Assembly (NCBI RefSeq): GCF_004138325.1
Contig: NZ_SBLB01000002.1
Coordinates: 720,294-784,293 of the forward strand
Direction: 5' to 3'
From: Spirosoma sordidisoli
Lineage (GTDB): Bacteria > Bacteroidota > Bacteroidia > Cytophagales > Spirosomataceae
DNA length: 64,000 nucleotides
The translations under genes were made by a program, and so were the position numbers. Positions 51,035-58,644 of the stretch are shown piece after piece; positions within the stretch are counted from its first letter, which is position 1, and each line of letters begins with the position of its first letter. The notes under the pieces were generated by a model. The model was not told where the DNA came from, did no database searches, and was given only the letters and a program-made list of their open reading frames with translations.

Positions 51035-52357
51035 ATGATCACGCCCGAAAAAACTCTGTTGGCCCCTGTTACATCGGGCACTAGTTACCGCTGGTTTATC
51101 GTCGTGCTGCTGTTCACAGCCACTACCATCAACTACCTCGACCGGCAGATCATTGGGTTGCTCAAACCCATTCTGGAGGTGGAGTTCAGCTGGACCGAGA
51201 CCGATTTTGCCCGTATCGTGATTGCCTTTACGGCGGCCTATGCGGTTGGGCTGCTGGCCTTTGGCTGGTTCATCGATAAGGTCGGTACCAAAATCGGGTA
51301 CGCTGTCACGATTGTCTGGTGGAGCGTAGCGGGGATGCTGCACGCACTGGCCCGGAGTGCGTTCGGGTTCGGGGTGGCCCGCGTTGGGCTGGGACTGGGC
51401 GAAGCGGGTAACTACCCGGCGGCCGTCAAGACCGTAGCCGAATGGTTTCCGCAACGCGAGCGGGCGCTGGCCACGGGGCTGTTCAACGCCGGTACCAGCG
51501 TAGGGGTTGTGGTCGCGCTGATTATTGTGCCGCAGATCCTGAGCCGGTACGGCTGGCAGGAAGTGTTCTGGATAACCGGCGCCCTGGGGTTCGTGTGGCT
51601 GCTGTTCTGGCTGATCTTCTACGAGGTGCCGGCCCGGCAGAAGCGGCTGTCGGCACGCGAATACGACTACATCATGAGCGGGCAGGAAGCCGGTTCGACT
51701 GACAAGCAGCCGATCAACTGGTTTAAACTGTTTACCCTGCCGCAGACCTGGGCGCTTATCACCGGCAAAGGACTCATCGACCCGATTTACTGGTTTTTCC
51801 TGTTCTGGTTGCCCTCGTATTTTTCGTCCACCTTCGAGCTGGATCTGAAAAAGCCCAGCCCTGAACTGATGCTGATTTACGGGGCCACAACCGTGGGGAG
51901 CATTGGCGGAGGCTACCTGTCGTCGTGGCTGATCCGGCGGGGCTGGCCCACGCTGAAGGCCCGAAAAACGGTACTGCTGGTCTTTGCGGGGCTGGAACTA
52001 TCCATCATCATGGCTCAGTTTGCAACGGATGTGTGGGTCGCGGTGGGCCTGATCAGTCTGGCGGTCGCGGTTCACCAGGCCTGGGCAACCAATGTGTTTA
52101 CCCTGGCTTCTGACCTGTTTCCGAAGCAGGCCGTCAGTTCGGCCGCCGGCATTGCGGGTATGGCAGGCGCCACGGGTGGTATTTTCTTTCCGATGCTGGT
52201 GGGGAGCCTGCTGGACAGCTACAAAGCCGCCGGAAATCTGGCCGGGGGGTACAACGTGCTGTTTACGATCTGCGGCTGTACCTACCTGGTGGCCTGGCTC
52301 ATCATTCATATGTTGACCAGAAACCCCAAGCTGGTGAGCATCGAGCAGCTCCGGTAG
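51035..52357 (+). CDS. MFS transporter, anion:cation symporter family (ExuT/DgoT-like)
   Basis: 440 residues with about twelve membrane helices. SYRWFIVVLLFTATTINYLDRQIIGLLKP starts helix 1 with the ACS family's NYxDR motif, followed by GWFIDKVGTKIGYA and GEAGNYPAAVKTVAEWFPQRERALATGLFNAG. ACS members import hexuronates, galactonate and related sugar acids with protons. In this operon, the likely cargo is the periplasmic product, an aldonate or keto-deoxy acid. Starts 27 bases after the aldolase and is the last gene, followed by a strong terminator. Confidence 0.93.
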   Translation: MITPEKTLLAPVTSGTSYRWFIVVLLFTATTINYLDRQIIGLLKPILEVEFSWTETDFARIVIAFTAAYAVGLLAFGWFIDKVGTKIGYAVTIVWWSVAGMLHALARSAFGFGVARVGLGLGEAGNYPAAVKTVAEWFPQRERALATGLFNAGTSVGVVVALIIVPQILSRYGWQEVFWITGALGFVWLLFWLIFYEVPARQKRLSAREYDYIMSGQEAGSTDKQPINWFKLFTLPQTWALITGKGLIDPIYWFFLFWLPSYFSSTFELDLKKPSPELMLIYGATTVGSIGGGYLSSWLIRRGWPTLKARKTVLLVFAGLELSIIMAQFATDVWVAVGLISLAVAVHQAWATNVFTLASDLFPKQAVSSAAGIAGMAGATGGIFFPMLVGSLLDSYKAAGNLAGGYNVLFTICGCTYLVAWLIIHMLTRNPKLVSIEQLR

Positions 52358-52363
52358 CGCTAC

Positions 52364-52406
52364 AAAACAAGAGCAGGTCCGGATAGTCCGGACCTGCTCT
52401 TGTTTG
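52364..52406. terminator. Strong bidirectional terminator
   Basis: aaaacaagagcaggtccgga at 52364-52383 pairs with the complement at 52387-52406 around a 3-base loop, flanked by A's and T's on either side. It ends the sugar-acid operon and the convergent DUF2147 gene. Confidence 0.92.
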
Positions 52407-52422
52407 CCGTATGGCTGAGGTA

Positions 52423-52872
52423 TTATTTGACCCGTGTCCAGGTCTGGGTTTTGCCGAGCAGCGAGATGCCGACGTAGCCGCGGACGTCGAGCGTGTTGGG
52501 GTCTTTCAGGGTCATCTTGCAGTTGTACTCTTTGCCATCTTCCGGATTATAGATTTTGCCGTCAGTCCAGACGTTATCCCCGTCGTACTTGAAATTGTAC
52601 ATCAGCATCAGGTTCTGGAGGGGGCGCGACCGTTTCGACTCGTCGGCGTTGCGGAAGTCGGTTTTGGGTTTCCCCGTTTTCGGGTCGTTGGGTTCACTGA
52701 TCCAGATCAGTTTGCCAAAATAAGTGCCGCCCTGCTTATAAATCTGAATATGACCACGTTTGGTGCCGTTCAGCCAGGTGCCCACTACGGCGTCGGGATT
52801 CTCGGCAGGCGCGAAGGAAGTCAGTGAGGTGAAGAGCAACAACAGGGGTACGATGAAGCGAATGGATTTCAT
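52423..52872 (-). CDS. DUF2147 secreted protein
   Basis: 149 residues from the ATG at 52870-52872 with signal peptide MKSIRFIVPLLLLFTSLTSFA. The family pattern VVGTWLNGTKRGHIQIYKQGGTYFGKLIWISEPNDPKTGKPKTD, LMLMYNFKYDGDNVWTDGKIYNPEDGKEYNCKMTL and GYVGISLLGKTQTWTRV is complete. Fold is a small beta-barrel; function unknown. Convergent with the sugar-acid operon. Confidence 0.93.
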   Translation of the reverse strand: MKSIRFIVPLLLLFTSLTSFAPAENPDAVVGTWLNGTKRGHIQIYKQGGTYFGKLIWISEPNDPKTGKPKTDFRNADESKRSRPLQNLMLMYNFKYDGDNVWTDGKIYNPEDGKEYNCKMTLKDPNTLDVRGYVGISLLGKTQTWTRVK

Positions 52873-53081
52873 AGGTGATCGGAAATGGACAATTATTATT
52901 TTACTGTGATTTTGCTGTACTAACGCAAAAATGGTGCAAAAAGTCTGGACCAGCATTTACCGGGTAAAAATGATTGGCGTGATTTGCACCCATGATGCCG
53001 GCCTGCGGGTTTATAGACCAGCTGGTTTTTCGGTCCGTCCGACAGCGCAGGGCATCCTTCAGTATAAATCCAGGCTTGACT

Positions 53082-53591
53082 ATGTTTCATCGTGACCCCA
53101 ATCGCCATTACCCAACCGAAACCGAATCGCGGGTGATTATTCGTTTCCAGGACTGCGACCCGCTCCAGCACCTCAACAACGCCAAGTACTTCGATTATTA
53201 TTTCAACGCGCGCGAAGACCAGGTAGCCAAGCTGTATGATTTCAACCCGGGGCAGCTGTTCCATGAGTTGAAAACGAGCTGGGTCATTTACCAGCATCAG
53301 ATCGCCTACGTACGCCCGGCCCAGGTCAGTGAATGGGTGCGCATCATGTCGCGGCTGATCTTTTACGACGAAGACACCACGGTTACCGAATATTACATGA
53401 CCGACGATGCCAAAACGCAACTTAAAAACGTGCTGTGGGTAACGGCTAAATACGTAAGCGTCGCGACTGGTCGCCGGATTCCGCACGATGACCTGGTAAC
53501 GGGCTATCTGGAAGCAACGCTGGTGCCGAACATCAATTTCCCGAGTCTGAACTTCAACGACCGGATCAGAGCCATCAAGCAGGATTTATAA
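53082..53591 (+). CDS. Acyl-CoA thioesterase (hotdog fold, 4HBT)
   Basis: 169 residues from the ATG at 53082 (MFHRDPNRHYPTETESRVIIRFQDCDPLQHLNNAKYFDYYFNARED). The DxDPLQHLNNAxYF motif marks 4-hydroxybenzoyl-CoA-thioesterase-type hotdog enzymes, with the catalytic aspartate in this region. IYQHQIAYVRPAQVSEWVRIMSRL is the second half. Hydrolyses a thioester; substrate unknown. A longer reading frame upstream is not supported. Confidence 0.88.
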   Translation: MFHRDPNRHYPTETESRVIIRFQDCDPLQHLNNAKYFDYYFNAREDQVAKLYDFNPGQLFHELKTSWVIYQHQIAYVRPAQVSEWVRIMSRLIFYDEDTTVTEYYMTDDAKTQLKNVLWVTAKYVSVATGRRIPHDDLVTGYLEATLVPNINFPSLNFNDRIRAIKQDL

Positions 53592-53610
53592 ACCCCTTCA
53601 GCGGCTGCGG

Positions 53611-53665
53611 ATCGCCGGTTGAGTGGAGGCAGAACAGGTTCTGTTGCCTCTGCTCAACCGGCGAT
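53611..53665. terminator. Long two-tier hairpin after the thioesterase gene
   Basis: atcgccggttgag (53611-53623) pairs with its complement (53653-53665), and the inner gaggca...tgcctc part pairs again. Nearly perfect over 55 bases. Few T's follow, so this may be a terminator or an RNA stability element. Confidence 0.6.
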
Positions 53666-53781
53666 TTATGTTGAGCCGGGCGTTCGGGCGAGTTGGATGC
53701 GGGTGCATGTAAAAAATAAATTGAGACCGATTAAACGCTAAGCCGGTGGTTTGTTCAAAGAGACAAATGCAACAAAAACCA

Positions 53782-54252
53782 ATGACCACCATGAAAAATG
53801 CACTGCTTACGGCCGCAACCCTCGTTGTTCTTCTCTCGACCAGCGCCCTGGCGCAACGTTACGGGTACCCGGCTCCTCCGCCGGCTAATTACCCCTCGCA
53901 GCCCGGTTACGGCCAGCCGAACTACAACTACGACTACGATGATTACCGGTTCGACCGTCACCTCGACTGGTGGGACCGGGAGTTGAACCTGACCCGCCGG
54001 CAGGAGCGCGAAATCCGCCGGATTCGCGAGCGGTTCGAGCAACAGACCCGGCGAGTCGACCCGCGCGATCCCCGGCAGCGCGACACCTACCGGCAGCTGC
54101 GGCAACGGGAGTTCTTCGATATGATGGCCGTTCTGGGCCCCGAACAGCGGGATCGGGTTATTGAGCGGATGCGCCCTTACGAACGGTCGGCAAACCGCTG
54201 GCCCGATCGCCGGAACAGCCGGGGCCGGGGTTACGAGCCCTACGGATACTAA
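53782..54252 (+). CDS. Secreted tyrosine/proline/arginine-rich protein, unknown function
   Basis: 156 residues from the ATG at 53782; the next Met (53791) gives the same signal peptide core (NALLTAATLVVLLSTSALAQ). Then a Y/P/G-rich low-complexity stretch (RYGYPAPPPANYPSQPGYGQPNYNYDYDDY) and a helical Arg/Glu-rich region (WDRELNLTRRQEREIRRIRERFEQQTRR, REFFDMMAVLGPEQRDRVIERM) resembling Spy-like helix pairs. Exported. No known family; homologues with such tails are common in Bacteroidota. Confidence 0.75.
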   Translation: MTTMKNALLTAATLVVLLSTSALAQRYGYPAPPPANYPSQPGYGQPNYNYDYDDYRFDRHLDWWDRELNLTRRQEREIRRIRERFEQQTRRVDPRDPRQRDTYRQLRQREFFDMMAVLGPEQRDRVIERMRPYERSANRWPDRRNSRGRGYEPYGY

Positions 54253-54286
54253 AAGACATTAAGTTGGATAAAGCAAGAGGATGCCT

Positions 54287-54318
54287 AAACAGCCGGTCAT
54301 ATTGGCCGGCTGTTTTTT
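54287..54318 (+). terminator. Terminator after the 53782 gene
   Basis: AACAGCCGG and CCGGCTGTT form a 9-base stem with a 9-base loop, then TTTTTT at 54313-54318. Confidence 0.9.
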
Positions 54319-54458
54319 GTTGTCTGGCCAGTGGGCGAGGGCCAAATTCGCAGCAGGGGGTAACCACTTAGCCGATTTGGCGACCGTCGATGCAACACCG
54401 TATTGGTGACTTTGTCTTTGTTTCGTATTTTTCAAGGAAACTCAATACCCACAAGCCC

Positions 54459-56591
54459 ATGTTTACACATCAACATCTTAGGAAAACCGGCCTGTTGCTG
54501 GCTGTGGTGACCACCACCGCTTTGGCGCAGCCGTCGGTACAACAACCCAAAATGAATCAGAATCCTTTCTTAGCCCCGTACACGACTCCGCACCAGACGG
54601 CTCCTTTTGACAAGATCAGGAACGCTGATTTCCTGCCCGCCTTGCAGGAAGGACTGGCGCAGGGCCGCAAAGACGTAGATGCTATCGTAAACAATCCGGC
54701 CAAACCGACCTTCGAAAACACGATCGTAGCCCTCGAACGGTCGGGCGATCTGCTGGGTAAGGTAACGTCGGTCCTCTTCAATCTGAACAGCGCCGAAACG
54801 ACCCCTGAGCTGCAGAAAATTGTCAAAGAAGCGTCGCCCCTGCTGAGCGAATATGGCAACGATATTACGCTGAACGAGAAACTGTTTGCCCGTATCAAAG
54901 CCGTTTATGAACAGCGGGCCAGCCTGAAGCTCGATACCGAAAGTGCCATGCTGCTGGAAAAGGCCTACAAACGGTTTGCCCGCAACGGCGCCAATCTCGA
55001 TGCCAAAGGCAAAGAGCGGCTGCGCGCCATCGATAAGGAGATGTCGCAGTTGTCGCTGCAGTTCGGCGAGAACGTGCTCAACGAAACCAACGAGTATTCC
55101 ATGCTTGTGACGGATGAAAAAGAGCTGGCCGGCCTGCCCGATTACGTACGCGAACTAGCCAGGTCTACGGCTAAGCAGAAAGGCAAAGACGGGTATATGT
55201 TCACCCTGCAGGCCCCCAGCTATGGTCCGTTTATGCAGTATGCCGACAACCGGGAGCTGCGTAAGAAACTATATATGGCCTTCAACGGACGCGGTTTTCA
55301 CGGCGATAAAAACGACAACTCCGACATTATCCAGAAGATGGTAGCCCTGCGGTACGAACGGGCTAACCTGCTGGGCTACAAAACCCACGCCGACTTCGTA
55401 CTTGAAGAAAGCATGGCGGGCTCGCGCGATAAGGTGCAGAGCTTCCTTGATGAACTCGTTACTTACGCCCGTCCGGCGGCTGAGCGCCAGCTGGCCGAGC
55501 TGACTACCTACGCCAAAGCCCACGGCTTTACCGAGGACAAACTCCAGGCCTGGGATAACAGCTACTACGCCGAGAAGCTAAAGAAAGAAAAATACGACCT
55601 CGACGATGAGACCCTCAAGCCGTATTTCAAACTCGAAAACGTCCTGAATGGCGCCTTCACCGTGGCTAACAAGCTGTACGGCATCACCTTCAAGGAGCGT
55701 AAAGACATCCCGGTCTATAACCCGGAGGTGAAAACCTACGATGTGTTCGATAAAGACGGTAAGTTTCTGGCTGTTTTCTACGGCGACTACTTCCCCCGGC
55801 CTGGCAAACGATCGGGCGCGTGGATGAACGATGTGCAGGGTCAGAAAGTTGAGAATGGGCAGAACGTACGGCCCCATATCGTCAACGTCTGCAACTTCAC
55901 CCGACCGACTGATACCAAGCCGTCGCTGCTGACCTTCTACGAGGTAACCACCCTCTTCCACGAGTTTGGCCACGGCCTGCATGGGATGCTCGCCAACGGG
56001 AAGTACGAAAGCCTGAGCGGCACGAGCGTTCCGCGCGACTTTGTTGAGCTGCCCTCGCAGGTGATGGAAAACTGGTGCTACGACCCCGAAGCGCTGAAAC
56101 TGTTCGCCAAACATTATCAGACCGGCGAGGTAATTCCGAACGAGCTGATCGAAAAGATTCGCGCGAGCCAGAACTTCCTGGCCGGACTGGCTAACCTGCG
56201 CCAGCTACGCTTCGGCCTGGTCGATATGTACTACCATGGCCAAAAGCCAACCGGCGAAACCGTCACCCAGGTAGAGAACAAAGTTGATTCGGTGGCCAAC
56301 CTGTTTCCGCGGGTGGAGGGCGTTGCGTTCAGCCCGGCGTTCTCGCACATTTTTGCGGGTGGCTACTCGGCTGGCTACTACAGCTACAAATGGAGCGAGG
56401 TACTGGATGCCGATGCATTCGAATTCTTCAAGGAGAAGGGCGGACTCGATAACAAGACTGCGGCCGACAGCTTCCGCAAAAACGTGCTCGAAAAGGGAGG
56501 CAGTGAGAAACCCATGGAATTGTACAAAAAATTCCGGGGCCGCGAGCCATCGCCGAAAGCCATGCTCCGCCGGAGTGGCCTGATACTGTAA
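54459..56591 (+). CDS. M3-family metallopeptidase (Dcp/oligopeptidase A-like), secreted
   Basis: 710 residues from the ATG at 54459; the signal region is MFTHQHLRKTGLLLAVVTTTALAQ. The zinc motif HEFGH (H501-H505) sits in TTLFHEFGHGLHGMLANGKYESLSGTSVPRDFVELPSQVMENW, which also provides the third zinc ligand (E in the FVELPSQ region). GDYFPRPGKRSGAWM and CNFTRP are also M3 features. Cuts dipeptides from peptides, probably in the periplasm. Followed by a strong terminator. Confidence 0.94.
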   Translation: MFTHQHLRKTGLLLAVVTTTALAQPSVQQPKMNQNPFLAPYTTPHQTAPFDKIRNADFLPALQEGLAQGRKDVDAIVNNPAKPTFENTIVALERSGDLLGKVTSVLFNLNSAETTPELQKIVKEASPLLSEYGNDITLNEKLFARIKAVYEQRASLKLDTESAMLLEKAYKRFARNGANLDAKGKERLRAIDKEMSQLSLQFGENVLNETNEYSMLVTDEKELAGLPDYVRELARSTAKQKGKDGYMFTLQAPSYGPFMQYADNRELRKKLYMAFNGRGFHGDKNDNSDIIQKMVALRYERANLLGYKTHADFVLEESMAGSRDKVQSFLDELVTYARPAAERQLAELTTYAKAHGFTEDKLQAWDNSYYAEKLKKEKYDLDDETLKPYFKLENVLNGAFTVANKLYGITFKERKDIPVYNPEVKTYDVFDKDGKFLAVFYGDYFPRPGKRSGAWMNDVQGQKVENGQNVRPHIVNVCNFTRPTDTKPSLLTFYEVTTLFHEFGHGLHGMLANGKYESLSGTSVPRDFVELPSQVMENWCYDPEALKLFAKHYQTGEVIPNELIEKIRASQNFLAGLANLRQLRFGLVDMYYHGQKPTGETVTQVENKVDSVANLFPRVEGVAFSPAFSHIFAGGYSAGYYSYKWSEVLDADAFEFFKEKGGLDNKTAADSFRKNVLEKGGSEKPMELYKKFRGREPSPKAMLRRSGLIL

Positions 56592-56611
56592 CGATCCGAC
56601 TCGCTATTCAT

Positions 56612-56650
56612 AAAAAGACCCCGCCAGAATTGATCTGGCGGGGTCTTTTT
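56612..56650. terminator. Terminator after the M3 peptidase
   Basis: A stem of about 11 bases, aaagaccccgccag with ctggcggggtcttt, around a short loop with flanking T's and A's. Probably acts for both the M3 gene and the convergent YceI gene. Confidence 0.9.
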
Positions 56651-56684
56651 ATGGTGTTGGGGGGTAACCAGCCAGGCCGTGGAA

Positions 56685-57230
56685 TTAAGCCTGTTTGGTA
56701 ACCTGAATGTTCATGATCAGCCGGACGTCATCGCTGACAACCACGCCACCGGCTTCGGTAACGCCATCCCAGGTCAGGCCAAACTCTTTCCGTTTCAGCA
56801 CGCCGACAACTTCGAAACCGGCTTTGGTCTGGCCGTAGAAGTCCTGCATCTGCCCGCCGTATTCAGCTTTCAGGCTTACGGGTTTGGTAACGCCATGCAT
56901 GGTCAGGTCGCCGTTCAACTCGTAGGTATCCGTGCCGGTTTTCTTCATACCGGTTGAGGTAAAGGTCAGTTTGGGAAACTGCTCAGCGTCGAAGAAGTCG
57001 GCTGATTTCAGGTGGCCGTCCCGCTGTTCGTTACCGGTGCTGATGCTGGCCACATCGGCGGAGAAAGTAATGGTTGCATCTTCAAAATCATCGCCTGCCA
57101 TCTCGAGCTGGCCTTCGTACTGGCTGAAGAGACCGGTCACTGTTGACACCATCAGGTGTTTCACTTTGAACTGAACTTCTGAGTGAGTCGGGTCAATAAC
57201 CCAGGTGGTGGTTGAGGTTTGCGTTTCCAT
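56685..57230 (-). CDS. YceI-like domain protein
   Basis: 181 residues from the ATG at 57228-57230 (METQTSTTTWVIDPTHSEVQFKVKHLMVSTVTGLF). The YceI pattern W-x-I-D-x-x-H-S-x-V-x-F-x-V-K-H-L-x-x-x-x-V-x-G-x-F is present, with later SADFFDAEQFPKLTFTSTGMKKTG and LNGDLTMHGVTKPVSLKAEYGG. A lipocalin-like barrel that binds isoprenoid-type lipids. No signal peptide with this start, so cytoplasmic. A near-palindrome ggaaaacgtttcc lies at 57284-57296 upstream. Confidence 0.93.
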   Translation of the reverse strand: METQTSTTTWVIDPTHSEVQFKVKHLMVSTVTGLFSQYEGQLEMAGDDFEDATITFSADVASISTGNEQRDGHLKSADFFDAEQFPKLTFTSTGMKKTGTDTYELNGDLTMHGVTKPVSLKAEYGGQMQDFYGQTKAGFEVVGVLKRKEFGLTWDGVTEAGGVVVSDDVRLIMNIQVTKQA

Positions 57231-57472
57231 GGTGATTATCGTGTTTGATGTAATTGCATTTAATGTACATACATGTAAATAAGGGAAAACGTTTCCTGAC
57301 GTCAAATTTTTTTTTCAATGTTGTTTTGCAGGGCGGAAACAAGGCTCTTGGGGCTCGGGAAGAGCCGGGCGGTATACCGTCGAAAGTAGGGTTCAGCGCT
57401 TGGAATTATCTACTTTTTAGGCACTTTTGCGCCCCATTTCATGTTTACTTATTGTACTAAATCAGGTAAAAA

Positions 57473-57988
57473 ATGCCCAACTGGTTTCTCGGAAAAATCC
57501 GCTATCAGCAACCCATTGACGACGCGACTGTTGGTACGCGGAACGAAGAATTCATCAAGCAGAAGACGGTAACAGAAGCCTATCTGGTTGATGCCGTCAG
57601 CTATACCGATGCCGAAGCCCGGCTCTATCAGGAGATTGCTGCCAACACTCCCGACTTCGATATCACGAATATTTCGCGGATGAAACTGGCCGATGTCTTC
57701 TTCAACGAAGATGGGGGCGATATCTGGTTCAAGGTGAAAGCGATGTTTATCACCGACGATGAAAAAACCGGTAAACAGAAAAAGTCGCCCAGTCTGATGC
57801 TGGTCAACGCCGAAACGCCCAAGCAGGCCTACGAGCGCGTTGAGCTGAGCCTGCGTACGTCGCTCGACCCGTTTGAAATTACGGACGTTAATACAACTAA
57901 GATTCTGGACATCTTCCCGTTCAACGAAGAGCAGCGAAATCTGCGGCCCCTGAGCGAGGTAGCCGAACGGGAAACCGAAGTGGCTTAA
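57473..57988 (+). CDS. DUF4494 protein
   Basis: 171 residues. PNWFLGKIRYQQPIDDATVGTRNEEFIKQKTVTEAYLVDAVSYTDAEARLY is the DUF4494 N-terminus, then FDITNISRMKLADVFFNEDGGDIWFKVKAMFITDDEKTGKQKKSPSLMLVNA. No signal peptide. Cytoplasmic, found widely in Bacteroidota; function unknown. A 9-base hairpin (58010-58037) follows the stop. Confidence 0.92.
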   Translation: MPNWFLGKIRYQQPIDDATVGTRNEEFIKQKTVTEAYLVDAVSYTDAEARLYQEIAANTPDFDITNISRMKLADVFFNEDGGDIWFKVKAMFITDDEKTGKQKKSPSLMLVNAETPKQAYERVELSLRTSLDPFEITDVNTTKILDIFPFNEEQRNLRPLSEVAERETEVA

Positions 57989-58110
57989 CCCCCTTTTTTG
58001 ACGTATTCCGAATGCCATTCTTTACAGGATGGCATTCTGCATGTATAGAATTACGATTTTATCATCCGAAAACTTGCACCGAATGAGGTGGCTTCGGATA
58101 TTTGCCCAGT

Positions 58111-58563
58111 ATGAAACGCGCTCTGTTCCAGTTTTTCAACCTCCTGATGGCCTGCGTCGTGCTGCTGAGCAGCACGGGTTTTGGGCTGGTTGAACACTCG
58201 TGCCAGATGCGTGGTAAGAAAAAGACGATGATCGTCGCCTTCAGCGATGCCCACGTCAAGAAAGGCTGTTCAGCCGACGGTAAGCCGATGCCCGAACAGG
58301 GGACGGTTGTCCGGAAAACAGATTGCTGCCAGGATGACAATCACTACGAAAACGTAGATGCCACCTCGTCACTGACGCAACTGGTCGCCAAATTTGTCAA
58401 ATCCATCACAGAGACGGTGCTGGCCGGCGTCACGGCGCTGCTGGCCTGGGTGATCGACTGGATTTTTGACCGTGAGATGGCAATCAGCTCACGTAGTATC
58501 CCGGCTCCACCCTCCATATCCGGGCGGGAGATCCTTACCCTCTTGCGTTCCCTGCTGATTTGA
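58111..58563 (+). CDS. HYC_CC_PP-family secreted protein
   Basis: 150 residues from the ATG at 58111. N-terminal hydrophobic segment (ALFQFFNLLMACVVLLSSTGFGLVEHSC), then HSC, a KKGC and a CC pair (KTDCCQDDNHYEN), with a second hydrophobic stretch (ETVLAGVTALLAWVIDWIF) and PAPPSISGREILTLLRSLLI at the end. These match the HYC-CC-PP naming motifs of this Bacteroidota family. Function unknown; its place upstream of the TonB receptor and copper-type genes and the conserved Cys residues suggest metal binding. Confidence 0.85.
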   Translation: MKRALFQFFNLLMACVVLLSSTGFGLVEHSCQMRGKKKTMIVAFSDAHVKKGCSADGKPMPEQGTVVRKTDCCQDDNHYENVDATSSLTQLVAKFVKSITETVLAGVTALLAWVIDWIFDREMAISSRSIPAPPSISGREILTLLRSLLI

Positions 58564-58644
58564 TGAACTGATTGAAACAATTAGGCCGTACCCACACATG
58601 GGTACCGGTCTGCTGTATTCATTCCTTCATCAATCCGTATATCC

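Noticed and set aside
58010..58037. Hairpin after DUF4494 as terminator
   Set aside because: A clean 9-base stem but no U-run in either direction; left as a note only.
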